From the NCBI GenBank assembly GCA_001998905.1, contig MLAA01000040.1, forward strand, positions 19,774-83,773: a stretch of 64,000 nucleotides of DNA. Reading direction: 5' to 3'. Below the pieces are notes generated by a model. It searched no databases. It was not told the DNA's origin and saw nothing but the letters and a program-made list of their open reading frames with translations. Numbering within the stretch: position 1 is the first letter of the stretch; every line of letters begins with the position of its first letter. The stretch is from Rodentibacter caecimuris (GTDB lineage Bacteria > Pseudomonadota > Gammaproteobacteria > Enterobacterales > Pasteurellaceae). Both the position numbers and the translations under genes were made by a program. Positions 1 through 10,310 of this stretch are shown here, in pieces.

Positions 1-1290
1 AATCATACTGAAAAAAGTGCGGTCGAAAATTCGGATGTTTTAAAAGAGGGGAATGGAACTATTCCCAAGGCAGAACATGAAGGTGAAGCAACCTCGTATT
101 ATGATGATCTTGAAGCGCAAGATGATGAAGCAGATGAAGTAAAACCAAGCTTTGACGAACTTGATGATTTGCCTCCAGAAGCTCAAAGTGCGTTGAATGA
201 TATTTTAGATGCGGCAGATCAAGCCATTCGTATTTCTGATCAATTTAGTCATACAGTGGTTCGTGGTGATACATTGAAGGATGTATTGGAGTTATCTGGG
301 TTGGATGAAAGTACGGCAAACCAGTTATTAGCAGGTTATCCTGAATTTAAAAATTTAAAAGCAGGTCAACAATTTTATTGGATTTTGGATAATCAAGATC
401 GACTGGAATATCTGAATTGGTTAGTATCTGAAAAAGAAGAGCGCATTTATGAACGTCAGGATGACGGTAAATTCAAACGTCAGATACTGACTAAAAAAAG
501 TCAGTGGAAAAAAGAGACGTTAAAAGGGCAAGTTAACGGTTCTTTTGCCGGTAGTTTGAGGGCATTAGGATTGGATAGTCGTCAAATCAATCAGCTTATT
601 ACAGCCTTACAATGGCAAGTGAGTTTACAGAAACTTAAAAAAGGTACTAAATTTGCTGTATTGGTTTCTCGTGAATATTTAGGTGATAAATTAACCGGAC
701 AGGGGAATGTAGAAGCTATTCATATTCTTGCTAATGGTAAGAGTTATTATGCTATTCAAGCTGCGAACGGACGTTATTATAATCGTCAAGGCGAGACCCT
801 GGGTAAGGGGTTTGCTCGTTATCCGTTGCAGCGTCAGGCCCGTATTTCTTCTCCGTTTAACCCTAACCGCCGCCATCCTATTACCGGTAGAGTACGACCT
901 CATAAAGGGATTGACTTTAGTTTGCCGGTTGGCTCACCAGTTATTGCTCCAGCAGATGCTATGGTTGAAAAAGTAGCTTATCAAGCCAGAGGGGCTGGGC
1001 GTTATATTGTATTACGCCATGGTCGTGAGTATCAAACCGTCTATATGCATCTCAGTAAGCCTTTGGTTAGAGCCGGACAAACAGTAAAAAAAGGTGAGCG
1101 GATTGCCCTTTCTGGAAATACAGGAATGTCTACTGGTCCTCATTTACATTATGAGTTTCATATCAATGGTCGAGCAGTGAATCCAGCTACGGTGAAATTA
1201 CCAGGAGGAAACAGCAGTATGGGTACAGCCGAACGTCGGCAATTCTTAGTCCGTGCGGTTGCTGCGGAGAGAGCATTAAGACTCCAGTAA
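1..1290 (+). CDS. mepM: Murein DD-endopeptidase, M23/LytM family (5' end outside window)
   Basis: The reading frame is open from base 1, so the gene begins upstream of the window; 429 residues are visible. It should cut peptide crosslinks in peptidoglycan during cell-wall growth, acting in the periplasm. The N-terminal visible part is acidic and low in complexity. A LysM/OapA-like segment follows ([11 protein letters not shown] and a KAGQQFYW stretch), and then the C-terminal LytM peptidase domain. The zinc-binding elements HKGIDF (His...Asp) and HLHYE (HxH) are intact, so the enzyme is probably active. An uptake signal lies inside the coding sequence at 15-23. A TTG codon at 169 could be mistaken for a start, but the open frame above it argues against that. 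The family is certain; the exact paralogue (MepM/YebA type) is very likely. Confidence 0.9.
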   Translation, partial: NHTEKSAVENSDVLKEGNGTIPKAEHEGEATSYYDDLEAQDDEADEVKPSFDELDDLPPEAQSALNDILDAADQAIRISDQFSHTVVRGDTLKDVLELSGLDESTANQLLAGYPEFKNLKAGQQFYWILDNQDRLEYLNWLVSEKEERIYERQDDGKFKRQILTKKSQWKKETLKGQVNGSFAGSLRALGLDSRQINQLITALQWQVSLQKLKKGTKFAVLVSREYLGDKLTGQGNVEAIHILANGKSYYAIQAANGRYYNRQGETLGKGFARYPLQRQARISSPFNPNRRHPITGRVRPHKGIDFSLPVGSPVIAPADAMVEKVAYQARGAGRYIVLRHGREYQTVYMHLSKPLVRAGQTVKKGERIALSGNTGMSTGPHLHYEFHINGRAVNPATVKLPGGNSSMGTAERRQFLVRAVAAERALRLQ

Positions 1291-1334
1291 TCTTGTTAAG
1301 TGCGGTCAATTTGGCGGTTGTTTTTATATAAAAG

Positions 1335-1357
1335 TAAACCCTGCTACGCAGGGTTTA
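1335..1357. terminator. Bidirectional terminator between mepM and mglC
   Basis: A perfect 10-bp stem (1335-1344 with 1348-1357, loop TAC) lies between two convergent genes. T-rich sequence flanks it on both sides, so it could stop transcription from either direction. A DNA uptake signal sits just upstream at 1298-1306. Confidence 0.75.
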
Positions 1358-1372
1358 TTAACGTCAATTTTA

Positions 1373-2383
1373 TTATTTTTTCTTCGCATATTTTAGAGAG
1401 TCAATAGCAACAGCAAGAATGATAATACTTCCTTTAATGATATATTGCCAGTAAGGGCTAACGCCAATATAAGTTAAACCATAGTTGATAACAGTAAAAA
1501 TAATTACACCTGTAACTACCCCGATAACAGTTCCTACACCGCCAGCAAATGAAACACCGCCGACTACACAAGCAGCAATGGCGTCTAATTCATACATAAA
1601 ACCAAGATTGTTGGTTGCACTCCCAATTCGTCCAGCTTCTAGCATTCCTCCGAAAGCATAGAACATTCCAGCGATCATATAAATTACCACTAAGTTATGG
1701 GCCACATTAACTCCAGAAACACGGGCAGCTTCAGGATTTCCACCGATTGCAAAGATATTTTTACCAAAGCGGGTTTTATTCCACAATACCCAAACTAGGA
1801 AGGAGGAAAGGGCAGCATAAATGGTTATATAAGATAGTTTGAATGATCCTATTCTGAAGAAGCCTTGTGCAAAGTTTGAGAAATTTTCACTGAAACCTGC
1901 AATTGGAGAACCGCCTACGGCATCATAATAAAGCGAATTAATACCATAGACGATAATCATTGTACCCATTGTAGCAATAAAGGGCGTAACGTTAAGATAA
2001 GCGATGACTAAACCGTTGACTAATCCAATAATTGCACCTATTGCACAAACGGCTAAAATTACTAAAGGGATTGGAATCTCTCCTAAATCTGGAAAGACAC
2101 GGTTTAAATTATCCATACCTTGGAGCATTGTTGCAGAAATCACGGCAGAAAGCCCTACCTGACGACCAGCAGATAAATCGGTTCCCTGAGTAACAAGTAA
2201 GCCTGCAACGCCGAGCGCAATAATTAAGCGAACGGAAGATTGTGTTAAAATGTTGCTGAAATTTTTCAGAGTCAAAAATGAATCATCTTGTACAATGATC
2301 ACCATAAGTAGAACTAACAGTACAAAATAAATAGCATTTTGTTTAAGAAAATCTAAAGATTGGTTTTGTTGTAAGGTTGACAT
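1373..2383 (-). CDS. mglC: Galactose/methyl-galactoside ABC transporter permease MglC
   Basis: This is a 336-residue integral membrane protein with about ten hydrophobic segments. It belongs to the sugar ABC permease family (RbsC/XylH/MglC). It forms the inner-membrane channel through which galactose from the binding protein MglB passes, driven by MglA. It contains the family's EAARVSG loop (in GGNPEAARVSGVN), which contacts the ATPase. It is the last gene of an mglB-mglA-mglC operon on the minus strand, 19 bases after mglA, and is followed by a strong hairpin. Length is normal for the family. Expression should follow the mgl promoter, with possible attenuation between mglB and mglA. Confidence 0.95.
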   Translation of the reverse strand: MSTLQQNQSLDFLKQNAIYFVLLVLLMVIIVQDDSFLTLKNFSNILTQSSVRLIIALGVAGLLVTQGTDLSAGRQVGLSAVISATMLQGMDNLNRVFPDLGEIPIPLVILAVCAIGAIIGLVNGLVIAYLNVTPFIATMGTMIIVYGINSLYYDAVGGSPIAGFSENFSNFAQGFFRIGSFKLSYITIYAALSSFLVWVLWNKTRFGKNIFAIGGNPEAARVSGVNVAHNLVVIYMIAGMFYAFGGMLEAGRIGSATNNLGFMYELDAIAACVVGGVSFAGGVGTVIGVVTGVIIFTVINYGLTYIGVSPYWQYIIKGSIIILAVAIDSLKYAKKK

Positions 2384-2402
2384 AATTCGTGTTCCTTATA
2401 AG

Positions 2403-3923
2403 TTATAAATATTTAGCAGCCAGTTGTAAAATTTCTTCTTGAGATGTATTTGCGGTTTCTACTATACCGGCAACTTGACCATTACTCATGACCAAAATTC
2501 TGTCTGTTACGCCTAATAGTTCTGGCATTTCGGATGAGATCATAATAATACCTTTGTCTTTTTTAGCGAGATCTTGAATTAATTGATAAATTTCAAATTT
2601 TGCACCAATATCAATTCCTCTTGTTGGTTCGTCAAGCATTAATATTTCTGGTTGAGTTAGCAACCAGCGACCGATAACTACTTTTTGTTGATTGCCGCCA
2701 GAAAGCGAACCAATATGGGTTTTATGAGTAGGCGTTTTGACATTCATCGCATCAATTACCCATTGAGTATCGCTGTGCATTTTCTTATTACTGAGTAAGC
2801 CGAAATTTCCAATGTAGGATTTCATATTTGAAATCAAAGAGTTAAATTCAATGCTGAGATTTGCGTAAATTCCTGTTGAACGCCGCTCTTCGGTAACTAA
2901 TGCGAAACCATTGTTAATGGCTTCGAGTGCGGTTTTATTTTGCAGAGTTTTCCCATTTAATTTAATTGTTCCTGAGATTTTTTCTCGCACACCAAAAATA
3001 GTCTCGACAATATCTGTTCGTTTTGCTCCTACTAATCCGGCAATACCGAGAATTTCACCTTTGCGTAATGAAAAACTGACATTTTTAATTGAAGGTTGGT
3101 TTAGTGCTGTTAAATTTTCGATTTCCAGAATTGTTTCTTTTGGTGTGTTAGATTTAATTGGAAAACGCTGAGTCAACTCTCGCCCAACCATCATTGAGAC
3201 GATTTCGGCCATCGTTGAGTTCTTAACCGAAACGGTATTGATCCATTTACCGTCGCGTAAAATTGTAATTTCATCGCAAATTTTGAATATTTCATCCATT
3301 TTGTGAGAAATGTAAATAATACCGCAGCCCCGCTGTTTAAGTTTCTCAATAATTTTAAAAAGATGTTCCACTTCTTTTTCAGAGAGAGAAGAGGTTGGTT
3401 CATCCATAATCACAATTTTAGCGTTATAGGAGAAGGCTTTGGCAATTTCCACCATTTGCATTTGTGAAACTGATAGGTTTGCGACTTTTTCTTTAGGATC
3501 GATATCGATATCCAATTCATCAAAAATGGTTTTGGTATCTTGATACATTTTAGCATGATCAACAAAAATACCTTTTAATGGATAGCGTCCAAGCCAGAGA
3601 TTATCCATTACACTGCGTTGTCGGACTAAATTAAGCTCTTGATGAACCATCGAAATACCGTTTTCCAATGCTTCTTTTGATGTTTTAAAATTAACTTGAT
3701 TACCTAAAAAAAGAATATCGCCTTCATCTTTTGCATAGATACCGAATAGACATTTGAGCAATGTAGATTTTCCCGCTCCATTTTCACCCATTAAAGCGTG
3801 AACACTATGGGAGCGGACAGTTAAATTAGCTTTATCCAGTGCTTTTACACCGGGAAAGGATTTGCTGACATTCGTCATTGTTAGTAAGACTTGCTGGTCT
3901 TGACCTGCAGTTTGAGTTGTCAT
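2403..3923 (-). CDS. mglA: Galactose/methyl-galactoside ABC transporter ATP-binding protein MglA
   Basis: This 506-residue protein has two fused ABC ATPase domains, as in MglA, RbsA and XylG. The first domain has Walker [10 protein letters not shown] and a diverged signature region ([14 protein letters not shown]). The second has a degenerate P-loop region (GLVGAKRTD) and a canonical signature, [14 protein letters not shown], with LMLDEPTRG as Walker B. This one-good, one-poor arrangement is normal for sugar importers of the type. The protein energises galactose import with MglC. It sits between mglB and mglC in the same orientation. A hairpin with a T-run separates it from mglB. Confidence 0.95.
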   Translation of the reverse strand: MTTQTAGQDQQVLLTMTNVSKSFPGVKALDKANLTVRSHSVHALMGENGAGKSTLLKCLFGIYAKDEGDILFLGNQVNFKTSKEALENGISMVHQELNLVRQRSVMDNLWLGRYPLKGIFVDHAKMYQDTKTIFDELDIDIDPKEKVANLSVSQMQMVEIAKAFSYNAKIVIMDEPTSSLSEKEVEHLFKIIEKLKQRGCGIIYISHKMDEIFKICDEITILRDGKWINTVSVKNSTMAEIVSMMVGRELTQRFPIKSNTPKETILEIENLTALNQPSIKNVSFSLRKGEILGIAGLVGAKRTDIVETIFGVREKISGTIKLNGKTLQNKTALEAINNGFALVTEERRSTGIYANLSIEFNSLISNMKSYIGNFGLLSNKKMHSDTQWVIDAMNVKTPTHKTHIGSLSGGNQQKVVIGRWLLTQPEILMLDEPTRGIDIGAKFEIYQLIQDLAKKDKGIIMISSEMPELLGVTDRILVMSNGQVAGIVETANTSQEEILQLAAKYL

Positions 3924-3938
3924 TATCCAACCTCATTT

Positions 3939-3963
3939 AAAAAAGGGGACATAATATGCCCCC
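3939..3963 (-). terminator. Intra-operon hairpin between mglB and mglA (candidate attenuator)
   Basis: Read on the minus strand, an 8-bp stem (3956-3963 with 3945-3952, one G-U pair) is followed at once by six T residues (3939-3944). This looks like an intrinsic terminator placed inside the operon. Such sites commonly let the binding protein be made in excess over the ATPase and permease. Partial read-through would be needed for mglA and mglC expression. Confidence 0.6.
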
Positions 3964-3990
3964 GGACAGCTAAAAATTTATGATAATAAA

Positions 3991-4983
3991 TTATTTTAAA
4001 AATTCGTTTAAATTTGATTGGTCGATACCGACATAAGGGATACGAACAACACGATTTTCTAGTTTTAGATCAGTGCCTTCGGTTGCATCTTTTCCATGAG
4101 CAAGATTATTTGCTAAGCGAACGATAGCTTTACCCTGGGTTACGCCATCATTTAAGACTGTGCCTGCTATGTCGCCTTTTTTGATTAATTGTAATGTTTC
4201 AGGTAGTGCATCAACACCGAAAATAGGTAATTTTTTGCCATGAGCTTTAGTTGCCTCTAAGGCGCCCATTGCCATTCCATCATTATTAGAAATAATTACT
4301 TCAATATTATTAGCTTTAGAGCTAGATAACCACGCATCAGTTTTATCTTTTGCTAATGCTGCATCCCACATACCTGTATCAATAAAGAGCTGTTCAGTTT
4401 CGATTCCTTGCCGATTTAACTCTTCAATAACATATTTTGTACGAGCTTCCGCATCAGGATGGCCAGGTTCACCTTTTAGCAAAACATATTGAAGTTTTCC
4501 GTCTTTATTGAGATCAAGCGTAGGATTTGATTTCCATTGTTTGGCAATCAAATCTCCTTGGATAAGACCGGATTCTTTTGGATCCGTACCTACATAATAG
4601 GCTTTATCGTAGCTGTTTAAGGCTTTCTCACCCGGATCTTTATTAAAGAAAATGATTGGTAAATCATCCGGTTTTGCTTTTTTGATTATTGTTGGAGCAG
4701 CTGCTGGATCTACGAGATTAATCGCTAAAGTCCCGACATTTTTTGAAATTAGAACATCAACTTGGTCGTTTTGGGTGGATTGAGAATTTTGCGAGTCGTT
4801 CATAAGCAATTTAATGCCATCGACGTTTGCAGCTTCTTTTTCAATTTCTTTACGCATTAAAGACATAAAGTTATCGTCAAATTTGTAAATGGTTACACCA
4901 ATTTTAACATCTGCTGCAAAACTTGCTGTTGCAGCCCCTAATCCTACGGCTAATGCCACAGCACTTAATACTGCTTTTTTCAT
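3991..4983 (-). CDS. mglB: D-galactose/methyl-galactoside periplasmic binding protein MglB
   Basis: This 330-residue protein is the periplasmic galactose/glucose receptor of the Mgl importer. A cleavable signal peptide is clear: MKK, a hydrophobic core, then ...ASFAAD with cleavage after about residue 23. The mature part is a type I periplasmic binding fold ([22 protein letters not shown] near the start). The segment [26 protein letters not shown] matches the calcium-binding EF-hand-like loop of this family. It is the first gene of mglBAC. Upstream lie a putative class II CRP promoter and a Gal operator, and the galS-type repressor is next in the same direction. Confidence 0.96.
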   Translation of the reverse strand: MKKAVLSAVALAVGLGAATASFAADVKIGVTIYKFDDNFMSLMRKEIEKEAANVDGIKLLMNDSQNSQSTQNDQVDVLISKNVGTLAINLVDPAAAPTIIKKAKPDDLPIIFFNKDPGEKALNSYDKAYYVGTDPKESGLIQGDLIAKQWKSNPTLDLNKDGKLQYVLLKGEPGHPDAEARTKYVIEELNRQGIETEQLFIDTGMWDAALAKDKTDAWLSSSKANNIEVIISNNDGMAMGALEATKAHGKKLPIFGVDALPETLQLIKKGDIAGTVLNDGVTQGKAIVRLANNLAHGKDATEGTDLKLENRVVRIPYVGIDQSNLNEFLK

Positions 4984-5066
4984 AATAACGTTCCTCTCTC
5001 AGGTAAGTAAATTAACGGGAGTGTTTTGAGCTTTCATCACTACGTTGGTACGAACAACCGATTATT

Positions 5067-5109
5067 ATGATAGCGAAAGAAAGAGAGATATTCTGTGATC
5101 TAATTCACA
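5067..5109 (-). promoter_or_regulatory. mglB promoter with CRP site
   Basis: TGTGA-N6-TCACA (5094-5109) is a perfect CRP core palindrome. On the minus strand a TATCAT -10 element (5067-5072) lies so that the expected transcription start, near 5060, is about 41 bases from the CRP centre. That is the class II activator geometry. It fits catabolite control of galactose uptake, as known in enterobacteria; the start site itself is inferred. Confidence 0.7.
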
Positions 5110-5112
5110 TAA

Positions 5113-5128
5113 ATGAAAACGATTACAA
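5113..5128. promoter_or_regulatory. Gal operator upstream of mglB
   Basis: The inner 14 bases fit the GalR/GalS operator pattern TGNAANCGNTTNCA at every fixed position (TGAAAACGATTACA). The site lies just upstream of the CRP site of mglB and between mglB and the repressor gene. The repressor at 5154-6161 is the obvious ligand. Confidence 0.75.
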
Positions 5129-5153
5129 AAAAGAATAAAATTTGAGATCCTGA

Positions 5154-6161
5154 TCACGCTTTTTTGACTGATTCAACTGAAAATCGTCGGACTAAAGTGG
5201 GATTAAATTCTACAAAGGGAGGAGTTTTTATCTCTTCGTTGACTAAACTTAATGCTAATCTTGCGGCATAATTTGCCATTAAATCAATAGGATAGCGAAC
5301 TGTTGTGAGTTTCGGGATCAAATATCCTGCGATGGGCATATCATCAAAACCAACAATTGAAAATTGACTTGGCACTTTGATATTGTTTTCATTTAAAACA
5401 GAAATAGCACCGGCAGCCATTGAATCATTATAGGCAACTACCGCAGTGAGATCTTTATTATAGCTTAGCAAATGAATCATCGCTTTTTCACCGCCTTCAA
5501 AGTCTGGAGAACTGTGAGTAATAGCTTGCTCAATAAAGGGTAACTTATGAATTTTTAATGCATCTATATAGCCCTCTTTACGTTCAATTTCATCTGAAAT
5601 ACTGTGATTTGAACCGATATAGGCGATATGTTGATGTCCATAATTTATTAACATTTCGGTGGCTAAAAAAGTGCCTTGTCGATTATCTAGGCTGACACAG
5701 CGATTTTCATAGCCTTTGATCGAGCGATTGATAATGACCATTCCCGGATTATTGTATAAATAATCTTGTAGAATATCATCGCTTAGTGCTTTGGAATGAA
5801 CTATTAAGCAACTACAACGTTTACGCAATAAAGTATCAATCGCTTTTTTTTCTTTATCGGCATTATGGTAACCGATACCGATAAGAATATTTTTTTTATA
5901 GGACTCAGCTACTTTATCTACCGCTTTGACTAAGATAGCAAAAAACGCATCAGTAACATCGGTAACGACAACGCCAATCGTATCAGTGGTTTGCACGGCA
6001 AGCGCTTGTGCATTGGCATTAGGTTGATAATTTAGACTTCTTATTGCGTGCTCTACTGCCGCAAGTGTTTGTGGACTAATTGATTGATGATTGTTTAAAA
6101 CACGTGAAACGGTTGCCGTTGAAACATTTGCTAATTTCGCTACATCACGTATTGTTGCCAT
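5154..6161 (-). CDS. galS: LacI-family galactose operon repressor (GalS/GalR type)
   Basis: This 335-residue LacI-family regulator begins with a helix-turn-helix: [22 protein letters not shown], residues about 2-23. A hinge helix and a periplasmic-binding-like effector domain follow. It sits between the mgl operon and divergent galTKM, and near-perfect Gal operators lie on both sides of it. It therefore very likely represses both operons and is released by galactose. I use galS because of the mgl linkage; GalR and GalS cannot be separated from sequence alone. Upstream (6162-6368) is a shared divergent control region of about 200 bases. Confidence 0.9.
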   Translation of the reverse strand: MATIRDVAKLANVSTATVSRVLNNHQSISPQTLAAVEHAIRSLNYQPNANAQALAVQTTDTIGVVVTDVTDAFFAILVKAVDKVAESYKKNILIGIGYHNADKEKKAIDTLLRKRCSCLIVHSKALSDDILQDYLYNNPGMVIINRSIKGYENRCVSLDNRQGTFLATEMLINYGHQHIAYIGSNHSISDEIERKEGYIDALKIHKLPFIEQAITHSSPDFEGGEKAMIHLLSYNKDLTAVVAYNDSMAAGAISVLNENNIKVPSQFSIVGFDDMPIAGYLIPKLTTVRYPIDLMANYAARLALSLVNEEIKTPPFVEFNPTLVRRFSVESVKKA

Positions 6162-6217
6162 GAATCACCTCACATCATAAAAGCTGATAGTTATATCATA
6201 ATAGTTATATATTATAT

Positions 6218-6233
6218 TTGAAAGCGTTTACTT
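6218..6233. promoter_or_regulatory. Gal operator, distal site of galTKM/galS control region
   Basis: The core TGAAAGCGTTTACT (6219-6232) matches 9 of the 10 fixed positions of TGNAANCGNTTNCA. It lies 57 bases upstream of the galS start and about 119 bases (centre to centre) from the second operator at 6338-6351. Confidence 0.65.
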
Positions 6234-6281
6234 AGTGAAATATGGTATTTTTATTAAAAATAATAGGGGTTTTTATGGTTT

Positions 6282-6323
6282 TGTGATGTAGATCACGGTT
6301 TATTCTGAAAAATTTGATATCTT
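6282..6323 (+). promoter_or_regulatory. galT promoter with CRP site
   Basis: TGTGA-N6-TCACG (6282-6297) is a near-perfect CRP site. A -10-like TATCTT (6318-6323) places transcription start near 6330, about 41 bases from the CRP centre. This again matches class II activation, as at the enterobacterial gal P1 promoter. Confidence 0.6.
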
Positions 6324-6336
6324 ATAAAAACTAAAT

Positions 6337-6352
6337 TTGTAATCGCTTTCAT
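6337..6352. promoter_or_regulatory. Gal operator, proximal site in galT leader
   Basis: TGTAATCGCTTTCA (6338-6351) fits the operator pattern at all fixed positions. It lies between the predicted transcription start and the galT start codon at 6369, the same position as the internal operator of the E. coli gal operon. Confidence 0.75.
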
Positions 6353-6368
6353 TTAAGAGGTTGCCTAA

Positions 6369-7415
6369 ATGCAAACAATTCCTTTTGATCCTACGCAACA
6401 TCCGCATCGCCGTTATAACCCTTTAACAGAACAGTGGGTTCTAGTTTCTCCCCACAGAGCAAAGCGCCCTTGGCAAGGACAACAAGAAAAAGTGCAGGTA
6501 GAACAAAAGCCACACTATGATCCGAGCTGTTATTTATGTCCGGGTAATAAGCGGATAACTGGAGAAAAAAATCCTCATTATTGTAAACCTTTTGTCTTTA
6601 AAAATGACTTTTCTGCTTTATTAGAAGATAGTCCGATTCCTGAGAAAAATAATGATCCGTTATTTCAAAGTTTACAGGCTAGAGGAGAGAGTAGAGTTAT
6701 TTGCTTTTCTTCTGATCATAGCAAAACGCTGCCGAAATTGACTGTACTTGAGATTGAGGATGTCATCAAAGTTTGGCAGGAACAGTTTCTTGAACTAGGA
6801 AAAAAATACCAATGGGTGCAAATTTTTGAAAACAAAGGTGCAGCTATGGGATGTTCCAATCCGCATCCGCATGGGCAAATTTGGGCGAATAGTTTTTTAC
6901 CTAATGAAGTCGCTCGAGAAGATATTGCGCAACGGCGTTATTTACAAAAAAACGATTCGGTTTTATTAGTCGATTATGTTCAACGTGAATTGGCATTAAA
7001 AGAGAGAATTGTTGTGGAAACTGAACATTGGGCAGCTGTTGTGCCTTATTGGGCTGTATGGCCGTTTGAGACTTTATTATTACCCAAAACGCATATTCAA
7101 TATTTAACGGAACTAACAAGTGAACAACGTTGGGATTTAGCGTTAATATTGAAAAAACTCACGACTAAGTACGATAATTTATTTGAAACGGATTTTCCTT
7201 ATTCAATGGGATTTCACGCAGCACCTTTTAACGGCGAAGATAACCAACATTGGCAATTACATATACATTTTTATCCACCATTATTGCGCTCTGCAACAAT
7301 TAGAAAATTTATGGTGGGCTATGAAATGTTGGCTGAGAGTCAACGGGATCTGACCGCCGAACAAGCGGCAGAGCGTTTAAAAAATTTATCTGAAATTCAT
7401 TATACCGAACGTTAA
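6369..7415 (+). CDS. galT: Galactose-1-phosphate uridylyltransferase
   Basis: This 348-residue enzyme of the Leloir pathway exchanges UMP between UDP-glucose and galactose-1-phosphate. The catalytic HPHGQ motif (in [13 protein letters not shown]) is intact. An N-terminal CYLCPGN pair supplies zinc cysteines, and a C-terminal His-rich strand ([11 protein letters not shown]) completes the family pattern. It is the first gene of galTKM, which runs opposite to galS, with GAGG as ribosome site 8 bases before the ATG. galE is not in the window, as in other Pasteurellaceae where it lies elsewhere. Confidence 0.97.
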   Translation: MQTIPFDPTQHPHRRYNPLTEQWVLVSPHRAKRPWQGQQEKVQVEQKPHYDPSCYLCPGNKRITGEKNPHYCKPFVFKNDFSALLEDSPIPEKNNDPLFQSLQARGESRVICFSSDHSKTLPKLTVLEIEDVIKVWQEQFLELGKKYQWVQIFENKGAAMGCSNPHPHGQIWANSFLPNEVAREDIAQRRYLQKNDSVLLVDYVQRELALKERIVVETEHWAAVVPYWAVWPFETLLLPKTHIQYLTELTSEQRWDLALILKKLTTKYDNLFETDFPYSMGFHAAPFNGEDNQHWQLHIHFYPPLLRSATIRKFMVGYEMLAESQRDLTAEQAAERLKNLSEIHYTER

Positions 7416-7442
7416 TTTGAGACAAGAACAGAAGGATAACCA

Positions 7443-8597
7443 ATGACACCTCAGCAAAAATCAAAACAGTTATTTAACGAAAAATTTGACCGCACTTTTA
7501 ATTTTAATGTTTATGCCCCGGGGAGAGTTAATATTATCGGTGAGCATACGGATTATAATGATGGCTTTGTTATGCCTTGTGCGATTAATTATGGTACGGC
7601 AATATGCGGAGCAACACGAGAAGATCATTTATGGCGGGTTTATGCTGCTGATTTTAATGAATTTGATGAATTTTCGTTAACAACGGAATTGGCTAAAAGC
7701 GAGAAAAAATGGGCAAATTATGTGCGTGGAGTCGTGAAGTTTATTCAAGAACGTTGCCCTGAATTTAACCAAGGCGCTGATTTGGTGATTAGTGGTAATG
7801 TACCGCTTTCTGCTGGGCTAAGCTCATCAGCGTCTTTGGAAGTGGCTGTTGGAAAATTCTGCCAACAGATTGGAAATTTACCCTTAACAGATACTGAAAT
7901 AGCACTTATCGGACAAAAAGCAGAAAACCATTTTGTTGGTGCGAATTGCGGCAATATGGATCAACTTATTTCTGCTTTAGGGCAAAAAGGTCATTTGTTG
8001 CTAATTGATTGCCGCTCGCTGAGAACTCAACTGATACCGATTCCGGATAATATTGCAATAATGATTGTTAATTCCAATGTTAAGCATGATTTGGTTACTG
8101 GTGAATATAATATCCGTCGTCAACAATGTGAAAAAGCAGCAAAATTCTTTGGTGTTAAAGCGCTTCGTGATGTATCGATGATAGATTTTCTAGAAAAAGA
8201 AATGGAATTGAGTGAAATTGATCCTGAAGTTGCAAAGCGAGCCAGACATGTTATTAGTGAAAACAAACGGGTTCTTGAGGCAGTAAATGCATTGCAAGTA
8301 GGAGATCTAAGCTTATTAGGTAAATTAATGGCACAATCGCATGATTCAATGCGAGATGATTTTGATATTACCGTTCCGGAAATTGATTATTTGGTAGAAT
8401 TGGCACAGCTTGCAATTGGCAATAGTGGTGGTGCGAGGATGACGGGAGGTGGTTTTGGTGGATGTATCGTAGCAGTTGCTCCGATTGAAAAAGTTGACGC
8501 AGTTCGCCAAATTATTGCGGATAATTATGAAAAAACTACTGGTCGAAAAGAAGATTTTTATGTTTGTACGGCTTCGCAAGGAGTTAGTGTATGTTAA
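7443..8597 (+). CDS. galK: Galactokinase
   Basis: This 384-residue GHMP kinase phosphorylates galactose to galactose-1-phosphate in the cytoplasm. The galactokinase signature [15 protein letters not shown] is at residues about 28-42. The ATP-binding loop [13 protein letters not shown] and the C-terminal [12 protein letters not shown] motif are present. It follows galT by 27 bases with an AAGGA ribosome site. Its last 7 bases overlap galM, so the two are probably translationally coupled. An uptake signal is embedded near its 5' end (7489-7497). Confidence 0.97.
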   Translation: MTPQQKSKQLFNEKFDRTFNFNVYAPGRVNIIGEHTDYNDGFVMPCAINYGTAICGATREDHLWRVYAADFNEFDEFSLTTELAKSEKKWANYVRGVVKFIQERCPEFNQGADLVISGNVPLSAGLSSSASLEVAVGKFCQQIGNLPLTDTEIALIGQKAENHFVGANCGNMDQLISALGQKGHLLLIDCRSLRTQLIPIPDNIAIMIVNSNVKHDLVTGEYNIRRQQCEKAAKFFGVKALRDVSMIDFLEKEMELSEIDPEVAKRARHVISENKRVLEAVNALQVGDLSLLGKLMAQSHDSMRDDFDITVPEIDYLVELAQLAIGNSGGARMTGGGFGGCIVAVAPIEKVDAVRQIIADNYEKTTGRKEDFYVCTASQGVSVC

Positions 8598-9613
8598 AGC
8601 AAAGGGAGCAGATAACAGCGGACGGTCAGGTTTTTCAAATTATTACACTGACTAATCAACAAGGAATGAGCGTTCAGTTTACTGATTGGGGGGCAAGTTG
8701 GATTTCTTGTCAAGTTCCGAGCGGTGAAGATCTAAGGGAAGTATTGCTGGGTTGTCAATTAGAGGATTATTCTAGACAGCAGGCCTATTTAGGGGCAAGT
8801 ATTGGGAGATATGCTAATCGAATCGCAAATAGTCAGTTTGAGCTAGACGGGCGATTAATCCAATTAGCGGCAAATCAAGGACGGCATCAGCTACACGGCG
8901 GCAATGGTTTTGATCGACGACATTGGCGGATTGAAAAGTGCGGTCAAAATTTTGTATGTTTTTCGTTATTTTCTTCTGACGGAGATCAAGGCTTTGAAGG
9001 GAATGTTCATGCGCAGGTAACTTATACCTTAATGGAAGATAATGCCGTAAAAATAGAATATGAGGCAGATAGTGATCGCGATACAGCCCTAAATTTAACT
9101 AACCATGCTTATTTCAATTTGGAAGATGCAGTGAATGGTTCAGATGTTCGCCGTCATCAATTACGCCTTAATGCAGATTTTTACCTTCCTGTTGATAGTG
9201 AAGGCATCCCTAATTCTCCGCTGAAACATGTTAGTGGTACGAGTTTTGATTTTCGTCAAGCCAAATCGATCATACAGGATTTTCTACAAGAAGAGCAGCA
9301 ACTCACAAAAGGCTATGATCACTCTTTTATTGTCAATAAAGCTTGGCAAAAACCTTGTGTATTGCTTATTTCCCCTAACCAAGATCTAAGTTTGGAAGTA
9401 TTGACTTCACAAGCCGCATTACAAGTTTATACTGGCAATTATTTAGGCGGGACTCCAACCCGAGTGGGGAACGATTATGACGATTTCTCTGGTATAGCAC
9501 TTGAAACGCAATGTTTACCTGATACCCCTAATCATCCCGAATGGCAAAATTACGGAGGGATTACTCGGGCTAATGAAAAGTATTATCAGTGGACGATCTA
9601 TAAATTTATTTAG
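8591..9613 (+). CDS. galM: Aldose 1-epimerase (galactose mutarotase)
   Basis: This 340-residue protein interconverts alpha and beta anomers of galactose, feeding galactokinase. Family motifs visible are [16 protein letters not shown] near residues 75-90, the [10 protein letters not shown] segment with the catalytic His, and [16 protein letters not shown] with the C-terminal catalytic Glu. It overlaps galK by 7 bases at the end of galTKM. An uptake signal in the coding region (near 8935) encodes part of EKCGQNFV. Confidence 0.95.
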   Translation: MLKQREQITADGQVFQIITLTNQQGMSVQFTDWGASWISCQVPSGEDLREVLLGCQLEDYSRQQAYLGASIGRYANRIANSQFELDGRLIQLAANQGRHQLHGGNGFDRRHWRIEKCGQNFVCFSLFSSDGDQGFEGNVHAQVTYTLMEDNAVKIEYEADSDRDTALNLTNHAYFNLEDAVNGSDVRRHQLRLNADFYLPVDSEGIPNSPLKHVSGTSFDFRQAKSIIQDFLQEEQQLTKGYDHSFIVNKAWQKPCVLLISPNQDLSLEVLTSQAALQVYTGNYLGGTPTRVGNDYDDFSGIALETQCLPDTPNHPEWQNYGGITRANEKYYQWTIYKFI

Positions 9614-9636
9614 TAAAACATTGATTAAATAAGGTT

Positions 9637-9667
9637 TAGAAGATCGAATTTGAATTTCGATCTTCTA
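9637..9667. repeat. Inverted repeat after galM
   Basis: A perfect 12-bp inverted repeat (9637-9648 with 9656-9667, 7-base loop) lies 24 bases past galM. It is not followed by a T-run, so it may be a weak terminator, an RNA-stabilising hairpin or a rho-associated end. The remainder of 9668-9797 shows nothing further. Confidence 0.5.
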
Positions 9668-9797
9668 CATGGGCATCATAAACAGATTAGGCGATTTCCG
9701 ATGATTCGTTCATAAAAAGTGAATTCTGACTATATTTGTAAAAGAGTTGTTAAAATATGATCAATAAATTCTTTTTTAGAAAATAGCAACTAATCAG

Positions 9798-10295
9798 CTA
9801 AATTTCATACTCGCCCATTATTGTTGCTTGTGCCAAAATATGTCCTTGCATTGCAAAATAGAGCTCATTAAATCTAAATCCTTGCAATAGGTTTAATTTG
9901 CAATCTAGGGCATAGACAATTAATTCATAGCGATGTTTACAATTTGGTGGTGCCATTCCTCCGTAAAAAGAAGCTTCTGCAATATCAAATTTTCCTAATA
10001 CACTTGCCCAAGAATTTGCACCTTGAACATAGTCTTTTGCCGTGAGACTCTCATTTTCAGTGATAACCGTTCTCTCTAAATCTGAGATTAGCCAATGAAT
10101 CCACACAAAACCACTTGCTGTTATTGCGTCCTTATCTTCTAATACGACAGCAAAAGATTGAGTGCCTGAAGGAGCATCATGAATTTCAAAGGGAATCGAA
10201 TAGGTTGGCATTCCATTTGGGCTAAATTGGTTTCCCCTTTTGCCATATTTGTCTTCAAAATATCCATTTTGAATAGCTGAACTGGTAATGTGCAT
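9798..10295 (-). CDS. YbhB/YbcL family PEBP-like protein
   Basis: This 165-residue protein belongs to the bacterial phosphatidylethanolamine-binding / Raf kinase inhibitor-like family. Recognisable parts are SFAVVLEDKDA (the DPDAP-equivalent loop), FVWIHWLISDL, and YGGMAPPNCKHRYELIVYALD, which lines the ligand pocket. No signal peptide is seen, so it is cytoplasmic like E. coli YbhB. Its biochemical role in bacteria is not established. It sits 15 bases after rsmC in the same direction and may be cotranscribed. Confidence 0.85.
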   Translation of the reverse strand: MHITSSAIQNGYFEDKYGKRGNQFSPNGMPTYSIPFEIHDAPSGTQSFAVVLEDKDAITASGFVWIHWLISDLERTVITENESLTAKDYVQGANSWASVLGKFDIAEASFYGGMAPPNCKHRYELIVYALDCKLNLLQGFRFNELYFAMQGHILAQATIMGEYEI

Positions 10296-10310
10296 ATCAA
10301 ACTCCTCATA

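Noticed and set aside
9637..9667. Calling the galM hairpin a standard intrinsic terminator
   Set aside because: There is no T-run after the stem on the plus strand.
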